Shown here one piece after another: positions 32,797 through 45,357 of a DNA stretch of 64,000 bases. The DNA lies in assembly GCF_000711695.1 (NCBI RefSeq), contig NW_013546958.1, forward strand, positions 1 to 64,000, given 5' to 3'. Within the stretch, counting starts at the first letter, position 1. Each line of letters opens with the position of its first letter. The notes under the pieces are model-generated. The model saw only the letters and a program-made list of their open reading frames with translations. It ran no database searches and was not told where the DNA came from. The translations under genes were made by a program, and so were the position numbers. The stretch comes from Tilletiaria anomala UBC 951. Taxonomy: Eukaryota > Basidiomycota > Exobasidiomycetes > Georgefischeriales > Tilletiariaceae.

Positions 32797-35700
32797 CGTC
32801 GCGATCGTTGCAGACAGCGACGCCGGATCACCGCTACGCGGCTGTCCAGCACATCTACCCAAGTCTGCCGCGCGCTCGAGCGGGCTCATCCACTTGGGTT
32901 GGCGAAGACAAAGCAACGCCTCTGTAAAATTGACGGTCGAGCGCTTGGAGCGTCAACGCTCATCAAGGACACGCACAGACACAGGCTGTCGTCCATCGTT
33001 CGAGCTAGACCACCCCCACCGCAGCAGCAGCTCGCGCGATTGCATTTGTCAGAGCATTCGCAGCAATCTCACGCGCAATCAGCAGTGCTATCACTCATAA
33101 CGACGAAGGAGGTACAGCGGAGAGCTGGGGCAGACGAGGAGGCGTGGGGCCCGAGAGAGGAGCTAAGGATAAGGGGTGTGCGCTCCTCTCCTGACGCTAG
33201 TAGCGGTGGCGGTGGCGATCAACAAAGACGGCAAGAGCGATTCAGCTCGAGCCTATTCCAAAGCGGTGGTGTGTTTCCGTTCAGCCGTGCGAGGAACAGT
33301 CTCAAGCGGTCTGGCCGCTCCAAGGCATTTTTTTCGTCTTCCGCCACCAAAGGAGGGGATATCAGCGAATGCTACGTCGACGTTGGCGCTTATAACCGCA
33401 ACGCGCTCGACGCCGCTCTCCCATCGTCGGTCTCTGCTCCTGCCTTGGTGACCACACGACCCTCTGCTGCAGCTGCAGGCGCGTCTTCGTCCGCCAAGCA
33501 GCAGCAGCAGGCAGCTTCGGCATCGCGACTGCAGTACGACAGTGTGCATACGAATAACAACACCAGCAGCGAACGCTCTCGGCTCCGCTCAACCACTTCG
33601 AACCGCCCCAGCACTACAGGGAACACGACCACCACCGCTTCCTCGCTTCTGCCGCGTTTGTCAAGGGCAAGCGGAGGAACGCAGCGCTCCGTCTTAGTCC
33701 GTGCATCTATCAGCGACAGCATCAGCATAATCAACGGCGCAGCGGCTGGAAGTAGCAGCAGCAGCATGGCAGCCGCTGTCGCGCCATCGTCCGGCTCCGC
33801 TGCGGCGGCCCTGCAGACACCGGCCTCGTCGCCGACGCGCGGTTCGAATCTCACAGGTGCGCCCGGGCGCAGCCTTTCGCTGTCTAGTGTCTCGCACGCT
33901 GCCAAGTCGGGCAGCAGCATCCCGACCGTAGCTGCGAGTGCGAGCGTGAGTGGGAGGATCTCGTCGAAGTTCTCCGCTCGCCCACGCCGGACGTCCGCAT
34001 TGCCCACCTTGAGTGCGTCCAACGGCGCTGCCGCGGCAGCGGGTGAGGTGGCGCCGAACGGAAGCCTGAGCAACAGCAGCAGCAGCAACACAATCGGCCG
34101 CTCGGCGGGCTCGCAGATCGTGCAGGCCGGCAAGCTGCCTGTGCCGATTGCCACGCCCCTGATGGAGGAGGGCAACAACTGCCGTCAGGTGAACGATGGC
34201 GCGTGGCGAAGCGTCGCCTCGGCGCTCCAACGCGCTCAGAGCAATGCGTCGCTGCAGTCTGCTCAGGCAGTCTTCCCGTGAGTACCACGAACTTGTGAAA
34301 GGGGAGTAACCCAAGGTATCTGATTCTGAATGACGTTGTGCGCTGTCTTGCCTTTTGTTCGCCCGCAGCTCGCAAGACCCAGTACCTGCTTCGACCACGC
34401 CCACCAAGAGCGGGCCTTTTGCTAGCTTCCGAAGGCTGATGCGCGGTTCTTCGAGGGCCAAATCAAACCCGACACACCCGGCAGCTGCAGGCGTAAGGCA
34501 AGTGTCCAAACCTTCAGAGTTCGGCGTGCTCGAAGAGGACACCAACTTTAGCGATGCCGGCTCGGCCCCTAGCTCCTCGATCGGCTCGCGCAAACGGACT
34601 AAATCAGAGGGTAAAGCGGGCATGATAGCCAGCAGCTTCAAGGCGCGAGATCCACCCAAGATACCGTCATCATCATGGATCGTACGTGCTGCCGGACCCG
34701 AATCGAAGGCACTGCAAAATGAGTCCGAAGGTTCAGGGGAGATAGGTGGAGACAAGGCGGCAGCGCTCGAGCACTCATATCAAACGCTGGACGCTGCGAT
34801 GGAGCGTGTGCAACAAGGTTCTTCCACGTTCGACGGCCTGCCGTTTTCTTCCTCGACCGGGTTGCTCCGGCCGACCAATAATGATGAGCAAACGCGATCG
34901 CCACACTCAGCGGCTTTTGGTTTACCCGCACAGGATCGCTCACTTACTCTGCAAGCCTTGCAAGCATCGCCAAAAAGAGCCGGCAGCTTGGGCTTACGGC
35001 CTTTGAATGCTCTTGATTCGGCCGACGAGGAAAGTCTCCTGACTCATGACCATCGAGCGACCTTGAAGCGCCAGCCAAGTTCGTCCTCCGCTTCATCTTT
35101 CCTTGGCATGGGCCTTGCGATAGGCGCAGGTCCGAACGGCTCGACGGAAGTACTGGGCAACTACTCATCCGGTCGGCAGCCATCTCGCTTACCCGGGTTC
35201 GAAGCGGCCCGCTTCATCTCGTCAAATGTTCGGCCTGCACAGTCAGATGGAGCACAGGCCAGCATCCCAAAAATGTGGCAGCCCGTGGACACAGCCGACA
35301 TAAGGTCATCCCATGAAGCCAGAGACGATGACATGACTCCCATCCTTCCGTCTACCAACCTGTGCGGAGGCGTCCAGGGTTCCGTGGCAGATACCGAGCC
35401 CACCGCGTCGTGGCGCACTGCAGTCTCGTCCATTGTCAGCTCGCCGGACACGGCTTGCGCGGCTGCTGCGGTTGCTCCACTTGCTTCCACTTTTAGCGCC
35501 GGAGAGAGATCTAGTCGGTCTCTGGAACTGCCGCCAAGGTCCAAGGTGGAAGAACCGCCACTACTGGATGTTTTTTCGAACCTCGAGCGACACTTCCCTT
35601 CGACCGTATCAAGTGATGCCGACAGCTCCGCATCGATGCGGGCTGGTATCGAGCGCATCACACGTTCGCCCGCGATAGCTGCAGGACCTTCTATGGAGCC

Positions 35701-38700
35701 CATGATGTTCTCTTCCTTCGCCACAGGCCCGCATGCTAGTGGGCATGATATGGGTGCCACACCCTACGGATCGATCAGCTCGACGTCGCAGGCTCGCAAA
35801 CGAAATACTTTTGGTGGAGGAAATGAATATTTACCTCGCGCCTACGAGCCGCCTCCATCGTCCAGCTATTCCTCCAATCTGCGCTCGACTCACAATGACG
35901 AGCTGTCCGTGTCGGAGATCGAGAGTAATTTGGCCATCATTGAAGCTGCTCTCAATGACAACAGTTTTGAGGGAAGCTTCGATCCAACCGTCCTTAGGCG
36001 TCGACTCGGCTCTCCGGAGCAGTCGTTCAAGGTCAGCTCCGGTCAGTCGAGGGTTGCGACTCTGAACACCAGCTCTCATACCCTCTCGCCAGAGAGAATC
36101 ACACTTCGACCTCAGTCTCACTATGCCATCGCACACGCAATTCGCGAGGTACGGAGGGCAATCAGCTCGCAGCTTTCTGGACGTATTGACGAGAGCGCAG
36201 AATCCGATGTAGGTGCAGTGACCGATACCGAACCACCAGAGTCGGCCAAGGCTCCTGTCCGACGCAGAGACTTGAGGGAGACAACACCTGCTCGGGCAGC
36301 GCGGTACCGACAAGAATCAATGCGCGAGGTCGAGGAGACATACGGCCGGATGGTGAACCTTGTAACGGCAAGTGCAGGCATTCAAGGATCTCCCATCCCC
36401 ATACAAGGCGAGGTAAATCAATGGGGATGCAATACACGAGCGATCTCGGTGCTATCACGAGGTCCGTTGGCGCCTGGTGAAGGTCATGACCTCATCGCAA
36501 GTCCTCCTTCCAATGCCACTCAACAGAACACAGCTAGCCAACCCGCTTCTCCAGTCGCCGCAAGGAGGCGGAACACTGCACCTTCCTTTGACGAGAGTGC
36601 GATAGATCCGGATAGATTTGATCGCTCCCAGGAAGATATCGCTGTGCACACAGAGGCTGTCCACTCGCAAGGCAGTCATGCTGCGCTGAAGCGCAGCTCT
36701 GGTGGGAGTGCTTCTAATAGAGGGACCTCGAGCACGTCGCCCTCTCTGGCAATCAAGATGCAAGGCACGCCTCAGTCGTCTCAAGATCGAGCGGCTGCTG
36801 AAATGCACCAAGCCTGCCATCCCACAGACCAACGGTCAAGTCATTCGCAGCCGCGTTCTAGTCCCGAGGCGCGCAGAGCTTCCTTCGATCGTTTGCAGGC
36901 TATGATCCACGAGGCGCGCATTCCAGAGGAGAGCATCCCTTTGACTCAGACTCGCGCACAAGAGTCTACTGGAAACGCAATCTTGAGTCAAAACATATCC
37001 TCGAGCCGCGCCAGCTTCCAGCGTGCTTCACCGGCTCCGCTAACCTTGACTTCTGTGCTCCGACAGTCGTTTGATAGCGCTGGAGGGCACTCGAGGTTTT
37101 CTGCGGAAAGGGGGGCACAGCTTTCGAACCGCTTGAGCAACACAGAGCTATCCGTGCGCGGTTTTCATCCGATCGTCGCTTTAGATGATCTCGCGGACGT
37201 GCAAACGGTCGGCACCTCCATTCTAGGATCACCCCTGTCGTCACACAACCTCACCATCTTGCAGCGCCGGCATAACCTCGAAAAGAATAGTCTTCTCGAT
37301 GCGCTCGAGCGAGCCAAAGGGGAAGCGGACCAGTACCGGCAGCAGAACGAGCAATTGCGCACGGACCTGCACCAAGAAGTCGCTCGGATGTTGGAGCTGG
37401 AAAGAGCATATGAGATGAGCTGTTCACGGGAAGATGAGATGCAGAGCAAGGTAGAGAAGCTAGAGGATCAATTACGAGCGGAGCACGAGGCGCGCATTGA
37501 CCTGCTGGACAAGCTTGAGAGGATCAGCGCCCTTTGGCCTGGGAACAACGATGGCGCTGTCGGCGACGACTTTGCGCGGATGCTGCCATCCACTGGCCAC
37601 TCGGCGTCGGGTGTTACTTCTGGCGCTCCTGGTCCGTCGACCGCGCCGTCCTCGGCAGGCGACACTTTTCAGCGCGATGCCTTGAAGTTGGCAGCATCTC
37701 GCGAGCCCGCGATCGAAGCAACCGAAGTTATATGCGGTATCGACGATACTGGGCCTGTCACTCACCAGTTTGAACCGGTAAGCGCACCTACGACTCGAGT
37801 ACGCGTCTCACGACATATTTCGCATTCGCCCATCTTGACAACTCGGATCTCAGACGATGACATTCTCATTTCGTCGGATACCTCTGATTACGATGGCGAT
37901 GACGGCCCAGATCGATCTTTGCAGCCGAGAGCTGGCAGTCGCTCCGAAGGCAAGGGAAAGGTCGAAGCAAGGGACACGTTGCGGTCCTACCCGTCTGAGC
38001 TTGGCTTGCACATCAATTCGCAGGAGATGAGCTGGGGCAATCTCGTCGATGAAGCACCGCCTGACGAAACGACCGCGCCGGATGATAGCATCATGCTTGG
38101 TCGCAGGCCGACGCGCTCAGAAAACAGCAGCATGGGCGCCAAGGAAACGAGCAAGCCCATCCTTTCTGTTGAGGCTGATGCTCCATCAAGTGCCAGTGCG
38201 ATTAGCAGCGGTGCAGTTCTTCCTACAGCGATGCCAGCGCCCGCGGTTGCACCGTCAGCCACTGCGTCGCCGTCCGCACCAAGCAAGCATCGCTCTCAGC
38301 TGCCGCAGCTGGCTGCGCCTATTCCCACAGCAAGTGTGGTGACTCGCACGGTATCCTCTAGTTCTGTGACGACTGGAGAGACGCGACGCGTGCCGGGCTC
38401 GCTGCCGTCTTCAAGTCAAGGCAGCATACGATCTGTTTCGGGCGGGCAGCGCGCATCTCTCATTGGGGCGAGCGGCATTCCCAAGCCTGCGAGCATTCAC
38501 AGCAGGATGGGCTCGGGCGGAGGAGGCATGCGCAAAGTGTCAAGCGCAACGGCTGCAACGGCCGATTCGAGCTTCACTGCCCGGTCGAACTCGCCAATTG
38601 GTGGCTTTGTCGCGGAGAGAGGCGGCAAGGGCGGGCATTACGACGAACGCCGACCCGAGGGCTACAGCGCCGTTGAGGTGCCTGGTGGTCTGAGGGAGAT

Positions 38701-38740
38701 GTTGGCGGATGACAGTACGGAGGAAGCGCATCATTCATGA
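32797..38740 (+). CDS. Large Ser-rich coiled-coil protein, unrecognised; 5' end unresolved
   Basis: Two long open segments, up to 34277 and from 34369 to 38740, are joined by a 91-nt intron (GTGAGT to CCGCAG) in matching phase; together they encode up to 1950 residues. The first segment has no ATG until about 33765, so the true start must lie in an exon further upstream, and the first coordinate is only the end of the open frame. Most of the protein is Ser/Ala/Arg-rich disorder. A coiled coil at about 37250-37540 (starting LQRRHNLEKNSLLDALERAK) is the only structured part visible. The C-terminus has SGIPKPAS inside a basic Ser-rich stretch, which fits the SxIP motif that binds EB1 at microtubule plus ends; an SSIP occurs in the first segment. 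A cytoskeletal adaptor is a guess. No known domain is recognised. Confidence 0.72.
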
Positions 38741-39959
38741 CAAGAGAGCACTGGGTCGCTGTGGACTTCTGTACTTTATTTGCAACATCTACTCGCACAT
38801 TATGTTGCCCGTCTTGAATGGAAGGGCTTTTAGTCATATCATGTTTGGAGCTGTGTGGACGCGGACAATTCGGAACCAAATGCACCATATGAGGCCTCCT
38901 TCTGCCGTTTGGTACAGTGGTCACGTGCACATGAATTCACCCGACAACAGTCAAGCTCACACTGGGGTTTCTTGCTGGCATGATTCAAAGATAGCCCTTC
39001 CGATCGCTGAGACTCTGAGCGGACTCCGGAGGAGAGTACGTGACCGAAGAGTTCGAATGCCATTGACTGTCTCCAGTGTGATATTCAAGCACCTTAGACC
39101 AAGCTCGCGGACTCACCACCGTTGTCGGACCGGAGGCTGAGCTAGGCAGAGTTACGACTTTTTTAAACTGCGAGACTGCAGATGGACACTCTGGCAGGTG
39201 AAGAGTGTGTGCGATCGTCGCCGACAACGTACAGCGTACGAAGACGAGATCGAGATCGCACATACCGCTCACCGCTCGTTTCGATGCTGTCCTGCACGGC
39301 AAAGACCCAATCATGGGGATGGGGATCGGCTCGAGCCTTCGAGTCCTATCTTCCAAGGCCGGGCGGATGGAACGATCCAAATACATTGGACCCATCAGCT
39401 AAATGCGAATCTTCTGAGATGAAAAACAGTCCATTTTTAAAGTATCCCAGGTGGCCAAAATTTCAGAAGATCTCAGATGCGCCTTCGAGGCCTAGCATTT
39501 CACGATCTCAAAGCACCTAGAATACATGCCAAGTGATCTCAAATGCTTCTCCTTGCAACGCATCCCAGATGACTCTGCTGATCCGATGTATTTTCCTCTT
39601 TGAGCAGCAGGCTTGCCGGCTGAAACGCCGCGTCGTCCCCGATGATCCAATCTGAGACCACCCTTAACGCCATCTTTGGATGGTTTCCCTCTCCTTAGCA
39701 GTACACATACGTGTATCGGTACAAGTTTTAGGAACAAGACGGCAACATTCACGAGAGCATTCCGCTCAGGTATGGGACCGGCGTCATGCTGCATGCGTAC
39801 AGCCCGAGAATGGCTACTGGCGCGACCGGCGGTCTAACGTAATCAAGGGCTCTTGCATTTCCTGGTCGGACTGGGAGCATTGCAGGGCTGAGATGAGAGC
39901 GAAGCTGCACCATATTCAATCGATGGGCCTTTGACAAGGTGAGTTTGTGTTGTTATGCA

Positions 39960-40520
39960 CCTTGCCTTGTTCTTCTCAGCGGCCGCGGCGACGACTGTTG
40001 TCTGGACATTCGCAGTGACAGCTTGTGCTCGCATTTGCGCTCACGTGTTCGCTGCGGTCTTGGCCGTGGCTTCTATACTTGTGTTCTTCCTCTTGCCGTC
40101 GGCTGCCTTCTGGAGCAGCTGTGCCTTTGCTAGCCTTTTGCGTTTGTTTCTGTAGCAGTTGCGCCTTCTTCAAGCTGTAGCCATTTCTGCTTCTGTGTTG
40201 CCGCATGCCCTTTTACAAGCAAACGTGCTTGTTTGGCCGCTTGAATTTGTCCGACGATTTTGGCCCACATTCTTGCTATCTCAGCTTTATGCGCCGCTTT
40301 AGCTGCGCTCGCTTGCTCCTTTTCACTTGCTCATCTCTCCGCGCACTCCGCTCGATCCTTTTCGCGTAGTGCAGCTGCTTCGGCTTCCCCTCTTGCTTCC
40401 TCGGCGCGTTGCGCCGCTTTCTGAGCTTTTTTCTGCCGTTGCTGATCGGTAATGCTTTTCTTTCTTGCCTTTTGCGCTGCTTTTTTTCGCGAAGATAGCC
40501 AACACTTCCCGGGCGGCCAT
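39960..40520 (-). pseudogene. Degraded Lys/Ala/Glu-rich reading frame, possibly a decayed mobile element
   Basis: On the minus strand, one frame reads a highly charged helix (ARKKSITDQQRQKKAQKAAQ), followed by Glu/Ala-rich heptads and then AAKQARLLVKG. The composition is unlike the surrounding non-coding DNA, and the frame is broken in a few places. Charged Lys/Ala tails of this kind occur at the C-terminus of several fungal transposases, but no catalytic motif, terminal repeat or target-site duplication is visible. The family is therefore unknown, and a host gene remnant is equally possible. Confidence 0.3.
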
Positions 40521-40642
40521 TTCCTTACACTGCCGTGGAAGCAGAGTTCACTTGGATACTAGCTGTGCTATACTTGCTCGGCCTGGCAAGGCTCCGTAGT
40601 GCTGTTGATCTTGTAATCCTAAATGGATCATCGCCGGGTTGA

Positions 40643-41260
40643 TCATGTGCAACTCGCCCGCGTCATGGACGATGCCTCAAGAAGGTACCGCATGCGCACG
40701 TTCAATGGTTCGAAATGTTGCCCCGTTCGACTCAGCCCGATTGTATAACCCGCGCACATGTTGAGCATTTTCACCTCCAAGTCGGTGTTAGACAGGACAG
40801 ACTCGGCGGTAGACATCCAGCCCATTGCGATAAGATCCAGGCATTCGCACAAGCTCTCGATTGTGCCGGGTATAGCGCTGTGGATGTGGACTCCATTCAC
40901 CCTCGGGCGCCAATGGAAACTGCACGATATGGAAATAAGTATCAGTTGCAGAGACCTTTCCCAAGCTTGTGACCTCTCCTTTTAGCATCTTCGGAGGTAT
41001 AAGGGCGGTTCACTGCGTCGGACAAGTCCAACTCTAACCCTTATTTCGTCCAGCAGCTCCTCGATATCCACCATGCCACCTTCCTCTTCCACCATTATAA
41101 AGTCAGTATTTCTTGTCAAATGCTCAAATCGCGCCTGGAAATGTGTGGCTTGTTGCTCCAGCCATGAATCCGGCTCTGGAAGAAGCTGGTCGTCGCTGCC
41201 TACACTGGTCTCCCTTGTATCGCCTCTCGGCTCAGGTCCCACTTCCTTCTCAGACGGTGC
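40643..41260 (-). CDS. Possible two-exon gene or remnant, unrecognised
   Basis: Two minus-strand segments read like protein. The upstream one (about 41260-41020) includes DSWLEQQATHFQARFEHL and the acidic block VEEEGGMVDIEELLDEI. The downstream one (about 40930-40643) reads SLCECLDLIAMGWMSTAESV or, in another frame, FPLAPEGEWSPHP. A good acceptor (pyrimidine-rich, ending CGTGCAG) lies at about 40930, and weak GTTAGA-type donors lie near 41020, so a spliced join is plausible. I recognise no family, and no clear start codon was found. It could belong together with the Lys/Ala-rich frame just downstream on the same strand. Confidence 0.3.
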
Positions 41261-42337
41261 AAAGAGGCGCGCTGCATGGACGTTGCAAGCGACTTGATGC
41301 TTGCTTTACCTATAGAGGGATTTCAGTCTTTGTTTGTTACACGCAGACGGAGGGGAAGCCAGGATATCTGCGACATTGAACGCATGGCAGTGTGGGCGGG
41401 GGTGAGTCACGGAGGATCTTGAACTCTGCATTTGGGGACGCTCCCGTGGGTACGCCATCAAGGAACGTGAGGTCATCCATGGCGAATTAGCTGCAATCTT
41501 TGCAGTACTGGGAAAGAAAGATGCTAAAGACCACGAGGAGTGGGGGAGTAATGAAGCTGAGAGTAGGCAAGGCTGGGTTGGCTCCATTTGGGACGATGTC
41601 AGACATCGTGGGCTATCATAACCCTTTCGATTGTGAATGATTTCAGTTCATCAATCCTCTAGCCAAAAGAGTTGACTGAGTTGAGCGTTCAGGGGCCCAG
41701 CCATGAAAAGCGGGGGAAAGGCTCGTCAGTTCCGGGGCCTTCCTACAAAACGCATATGGATTATCCGGGTCCACCCGGCCATGTCAGTGTACAGAGCCTA
41801 CAGCCCTATATCGTCCGGTCAAGTCAGTGAGTAAATAAATTGTATGTGAATTGGGTTGAGAAAAGCCCGTAAGGCGATCCTGGCTCTCCCCGGCCTGTCC
41901 CGATATCGTCTCATACGTTCACTCCGAGTGTACTGGACTATCTGCTCCCGTTGCCTCGCAATAGTGCCACGCAGGGCGAAGCAGCATTGATTTTTTGACA
42001 CTGATCCAATGCCTGTCAGCTTGTTCGCTTTGCATGTTCTTGGCTTGCTATAAAAACGGGCGACGTGCAGATTGTAGAGAGGTCGTCATTTCAATGCTGG
42101 GTCGAGGTTCATACATGGGCCATCCTTTTTGAAAACACGTCAACAGGCAGCCACGTGAGCAGCTCCGTATAACGTACAGCAGCGGATAGGCTCGCTCGTG
42201 AGTCCTCTTATCTCCTTCATCCAGGACATGCCTTGGAATAGCCCGCTTGTTTGCATCACTGACTGCCTGACAGCTGATTGGTCATCCACAATAGAGTCAC
42301 GGGCTTGCGTGCTCTCAAACTTCACAGCTGTCTCACC

Positions 42338-45300
42338 ATGAACTTTGCCGCCTGCCCCTCACGCACTGGCTCGTCCCATCTTGATCTCTCCCTGGCTCTT
42401 CCGGACGATGACGTCGAGACAGGCCGCGACGGCAACCCAGGGCAGAACGGGCAGCGGCGGTGGCCGCAGCTGTTGCGCGCTCGAGACTCGGAACTGGCGA
42501 GCCAGCATGCGACGGAACAGCGCGCCAGGTGGAAACGGAAGGGGAAAGGGCCGCAGCGAGATCCAGACTCCAGTAATCCGCAGCGTCGCTCTTCAGACCG
42601 TCTAGAGGAAGGAGAAGAGGGTACGCAGCTCGCAGCATCGCTGTCGTCACCAGGTGCTCGCAATGATTCTTGGACTTTCTTGCTCGGCAAGGCATTCGGC
42701 AAAAAGGTCAGGCGGGGCATGCAAAAGACCGGCCGCTTACTCAAGCGACACTGGGTTTTCGTGGGTCCTGGTATGATATCCGTTGTTGCGTGAGTTGTCT
42801 CACTTTTGCTCTTCTATTCTCCGTAGCGCGCTAAACTTATCGAGGCCTTCCTCTGCGCTTTTCTCTTTGCGTGCATGGTTCTACAGCTACTGCGACCCAG
42901 GAAACTGGCAGTCTAACCTCTCAGCAGGCGCATCGTCAGGCTACAAGCTGCTCTTCGCCATCTTACTTTCCAGCATATTCGCTATCATCCTGCAGGTGCT
43001 GTGCGTCCGCCTGGGAATCGTCACAGGCATGGACCTCGCACAGGCGTCGAGGAAGCTCATCCTCGGTGAGCCGTTTGGCAACAGGCAACGAGGGGATCGC
43101 GATGCCGACAGGTTCTCGCAAGCAGCAGTAACGGGAGCAGAGGTAGGAGCAAGTGTGGGAACTGGCACGGATACTCATGCCACAGCAATTTCGAACCCAG
43201 CGGGATGGAATGGCCTACAGACGCGCCGACAGAAGGCCATTTGGTGCACGCGTCGCATAGTGCTATGGACCCTGTATGCGATCAGCGAACTAGCCATCGT
43301 CGCGACGGAACTGGCAGAACTCGTCGGCAGTGCCATCGCACTGAATTTGTGGGTTGCAGCCGTCTTTGTGATTGGATGCTATGGCACCAATGACTGACTT
43401 TGCATTATCGCTTCTCGCATCTTCTTCCTGCCTGTCAGGCTCTTCCCGGGCTTGCCGCTCTGGGGCGGCGTGCTCGTCACATCCGTCGACGTATTTCTCA
43501 TCCTCCTCATCTACCAGCCAGAGAAGGGCACGCGTATATTCGAAGCTTTGATAGCTACGCTCGTGAGTTTGCATTCAGTACTCTTCTCTCTGATTTGAAG
43601 GCTCGAATTGACATTTTGCCATCTGCTTGCACTCTGTCCCTGATTTGGAAAGGTCGGCATCGTCTTAATCTCCTTCATCATCCTTGTAATACGCGTTAAG
43701 CCCGTTTGGACCGACGTGTTCGACGGGTACGTCCCCTCCGCCACCCTTGTGCAGCCTGCCAATTTGTATCTCGCCGTTGCCATCCTCGGAGCGACGGTCA
43801 TGCCGCACGCCTTGTTCCTTGGCAGCCATTTCAGCACGCTCAACAGGATGGCGTACTTCCATTCCAAAGGGAGTCCTGATCATGCCATGCTGCCGGATAC
43901 GAGCGCCTGGGAGCGTGTCGATGACAGAGACGGCGTGCTCGCTGCGAATACGGATGGCGAAGTGGACACACAAAGGCCGGGCTTCCGCGGTCTCGGAGAG
44001 CGCCGGATGACAAAGCTATTCCCGTCCATCAGTCTGCGCCTCTTTCGTACGCCTACCAGCGCCGCCACCGATGGCGAAATTGAGACAGCGAATGTCGGCG
44101 CGAATGGAGAGGACGATTGCAAGGCACACCCTACTTCTGCGCTTGCGTCCGCTTCTGCGCCTTGCAGCCCATCGGGCGGCTACACACCCCGCAAGCAAAG
44201 CAGTCCTGTTGTGCACCGTCTCTCGCTCGATCTGATCCGCATCCATCTGCCGCACGCAACGGTGGACATCATCCTCTCTCTGTTCTGCTTTGCGCTCGTC
44301 ATCAACAGTCTGATCCTCATCGTGGCCGGCGCGGCCTTCTACCACGGGCAGAGGGCCGGCTCTGGCGCAGCAGGAACCGGGGCGGACAGCGACATTGGGG
44401 ACTTGTTCGACGCATTTAACCTGCTGCAGGCGTACGTTGGGCGCGGCTCGGCGGTGCTATTTGCGATTGCGCTGCTTGCCAGCGCGCAGAGCGCCAGCAT
44501 CACCGTCACGCTCAGCGGGCAGATCATCAGCGAGGGCTTCATCCAGTGGCGCATCAGCCCGTTTATGCGTCGCCTGATCACGCGCTTGCTCGCCATGATC
44601 CCCAGCTTGGCGGTCGCTTCTGCTGTTGGCAGAGGCGGGCTCGATCAGATGGTGAGTCCAGCTGGACTTGCATTCCAAATATGCGCTTGACCTCTGACGC
44701 GAAGTTTTTCATTGGTTTCGTTGTTCTGCCTTTTGTCATGGACTCGAATCCTGTTATGATTCAACGACGCACGACAAACAGTTGGTCGCATCGCAAGTCG
44801 CCCTTTCGATGGCGCTGCCATTCGTCACGCTGCCGTTGCTCGTGCTTACGGGCTTAAAGCGCGTCATGAAGGTCAACGAGGTGGCTGCTTCCCACGTGCC
44901 GACTCCGTCTGCGTCTACCTCTGCTTTTGAGAGCCAAGGTCGAGCTGACTTTCAATCACAGTCGCAATCCTATCAAATTCCTTCGTTGTCTCTGCACAGG
45001 TACGCAGAAGAAGGCAACAAGGACACTATACTGGACGGCGGGGCACCATCCGCGTTCGCATCGAACGGTGATGATCAGCTTAGACAGCAGCGGCAGCAGG
45101 GATTCCAAGCTCAAGAGCTTCAGAACCAACACAATGCACATGGGCACGTGGAGAGAACCGGCCTGTGCACCGTCGCATCTCCGCTGACAGCAGCAGCAGT
45201 GGGGGCCGCACCCTTATCATCAACGTCGGTGGCGCCAATCTCTCCGCCCAAGCGATACGCATACTTTCACAATGGCTGGGTCATCCGAACGCTGGCATGG

Positions 45301-45357
45301 GCAGTCTTTGGGGTCATCTGCATTGCGGACGTCTACGTCCTGTCCACCTCATTCTGA
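42338..45357 (+). CDS. SMF1: NRAMP-family divalent metal ion transporter
   Basis: NRAMP/Smf proteins are proton-coupled importers of Mn2+, Fe2+ and related ions in the plasma membrane or endosomes. Exons are 42338-42789, 42887-43348, 43439-43562, 43653-44651 and 44782-45357, giving 870 residues. Introns of 97, 90, 90 and 130 nt have GTGAGT or GTGGGT donors. The first about 145 residues are a hydrophilic cytosolic tail. TM1 carries the metal-binding DPGN ([11 protein letters not shown]) and TM6 carries the conserved MPH ([13 protein letters not shown]). Other helices are clear ([36 protein letters not shown]). Insertions of about 50 residues between TM3 and TM4, about 120 after TM6 and about 100 in the C-terminal cytosolic loop make it far longer than typical 500-600-residue members. 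The ATG has a TCACC context. An upstream CACGTG and a GATA-type site may be regulatory. Confidence 0.93.

Larger units (their letters stand above)
38741..42337. other. Gene-poor region with possible minus-strand remnants
   Basis: About 3.6 kb lies between the coiled-coil gene and the NRAMP gene. The plus strand has no supported gene. On the minus strand there are two items listed separately: coding-like frames at 40643-41260 and a Lys/Ala-rich frame at 39960-40520. CACGTG occurs at 38922-38927 and, close to the NRAMP start, at 42153-42158. A TTATCT (GATA-type site on the minus strand) lies at 42208-42213. Confidence 0.45.

Noticed and set aside
33694-34755. 353-residue minus-strand frame
   Set aside because: It is antisense to the coiled-coil gene and crosses its spliced intron; composition mirrors the Ser/Ala-rich sense strand.
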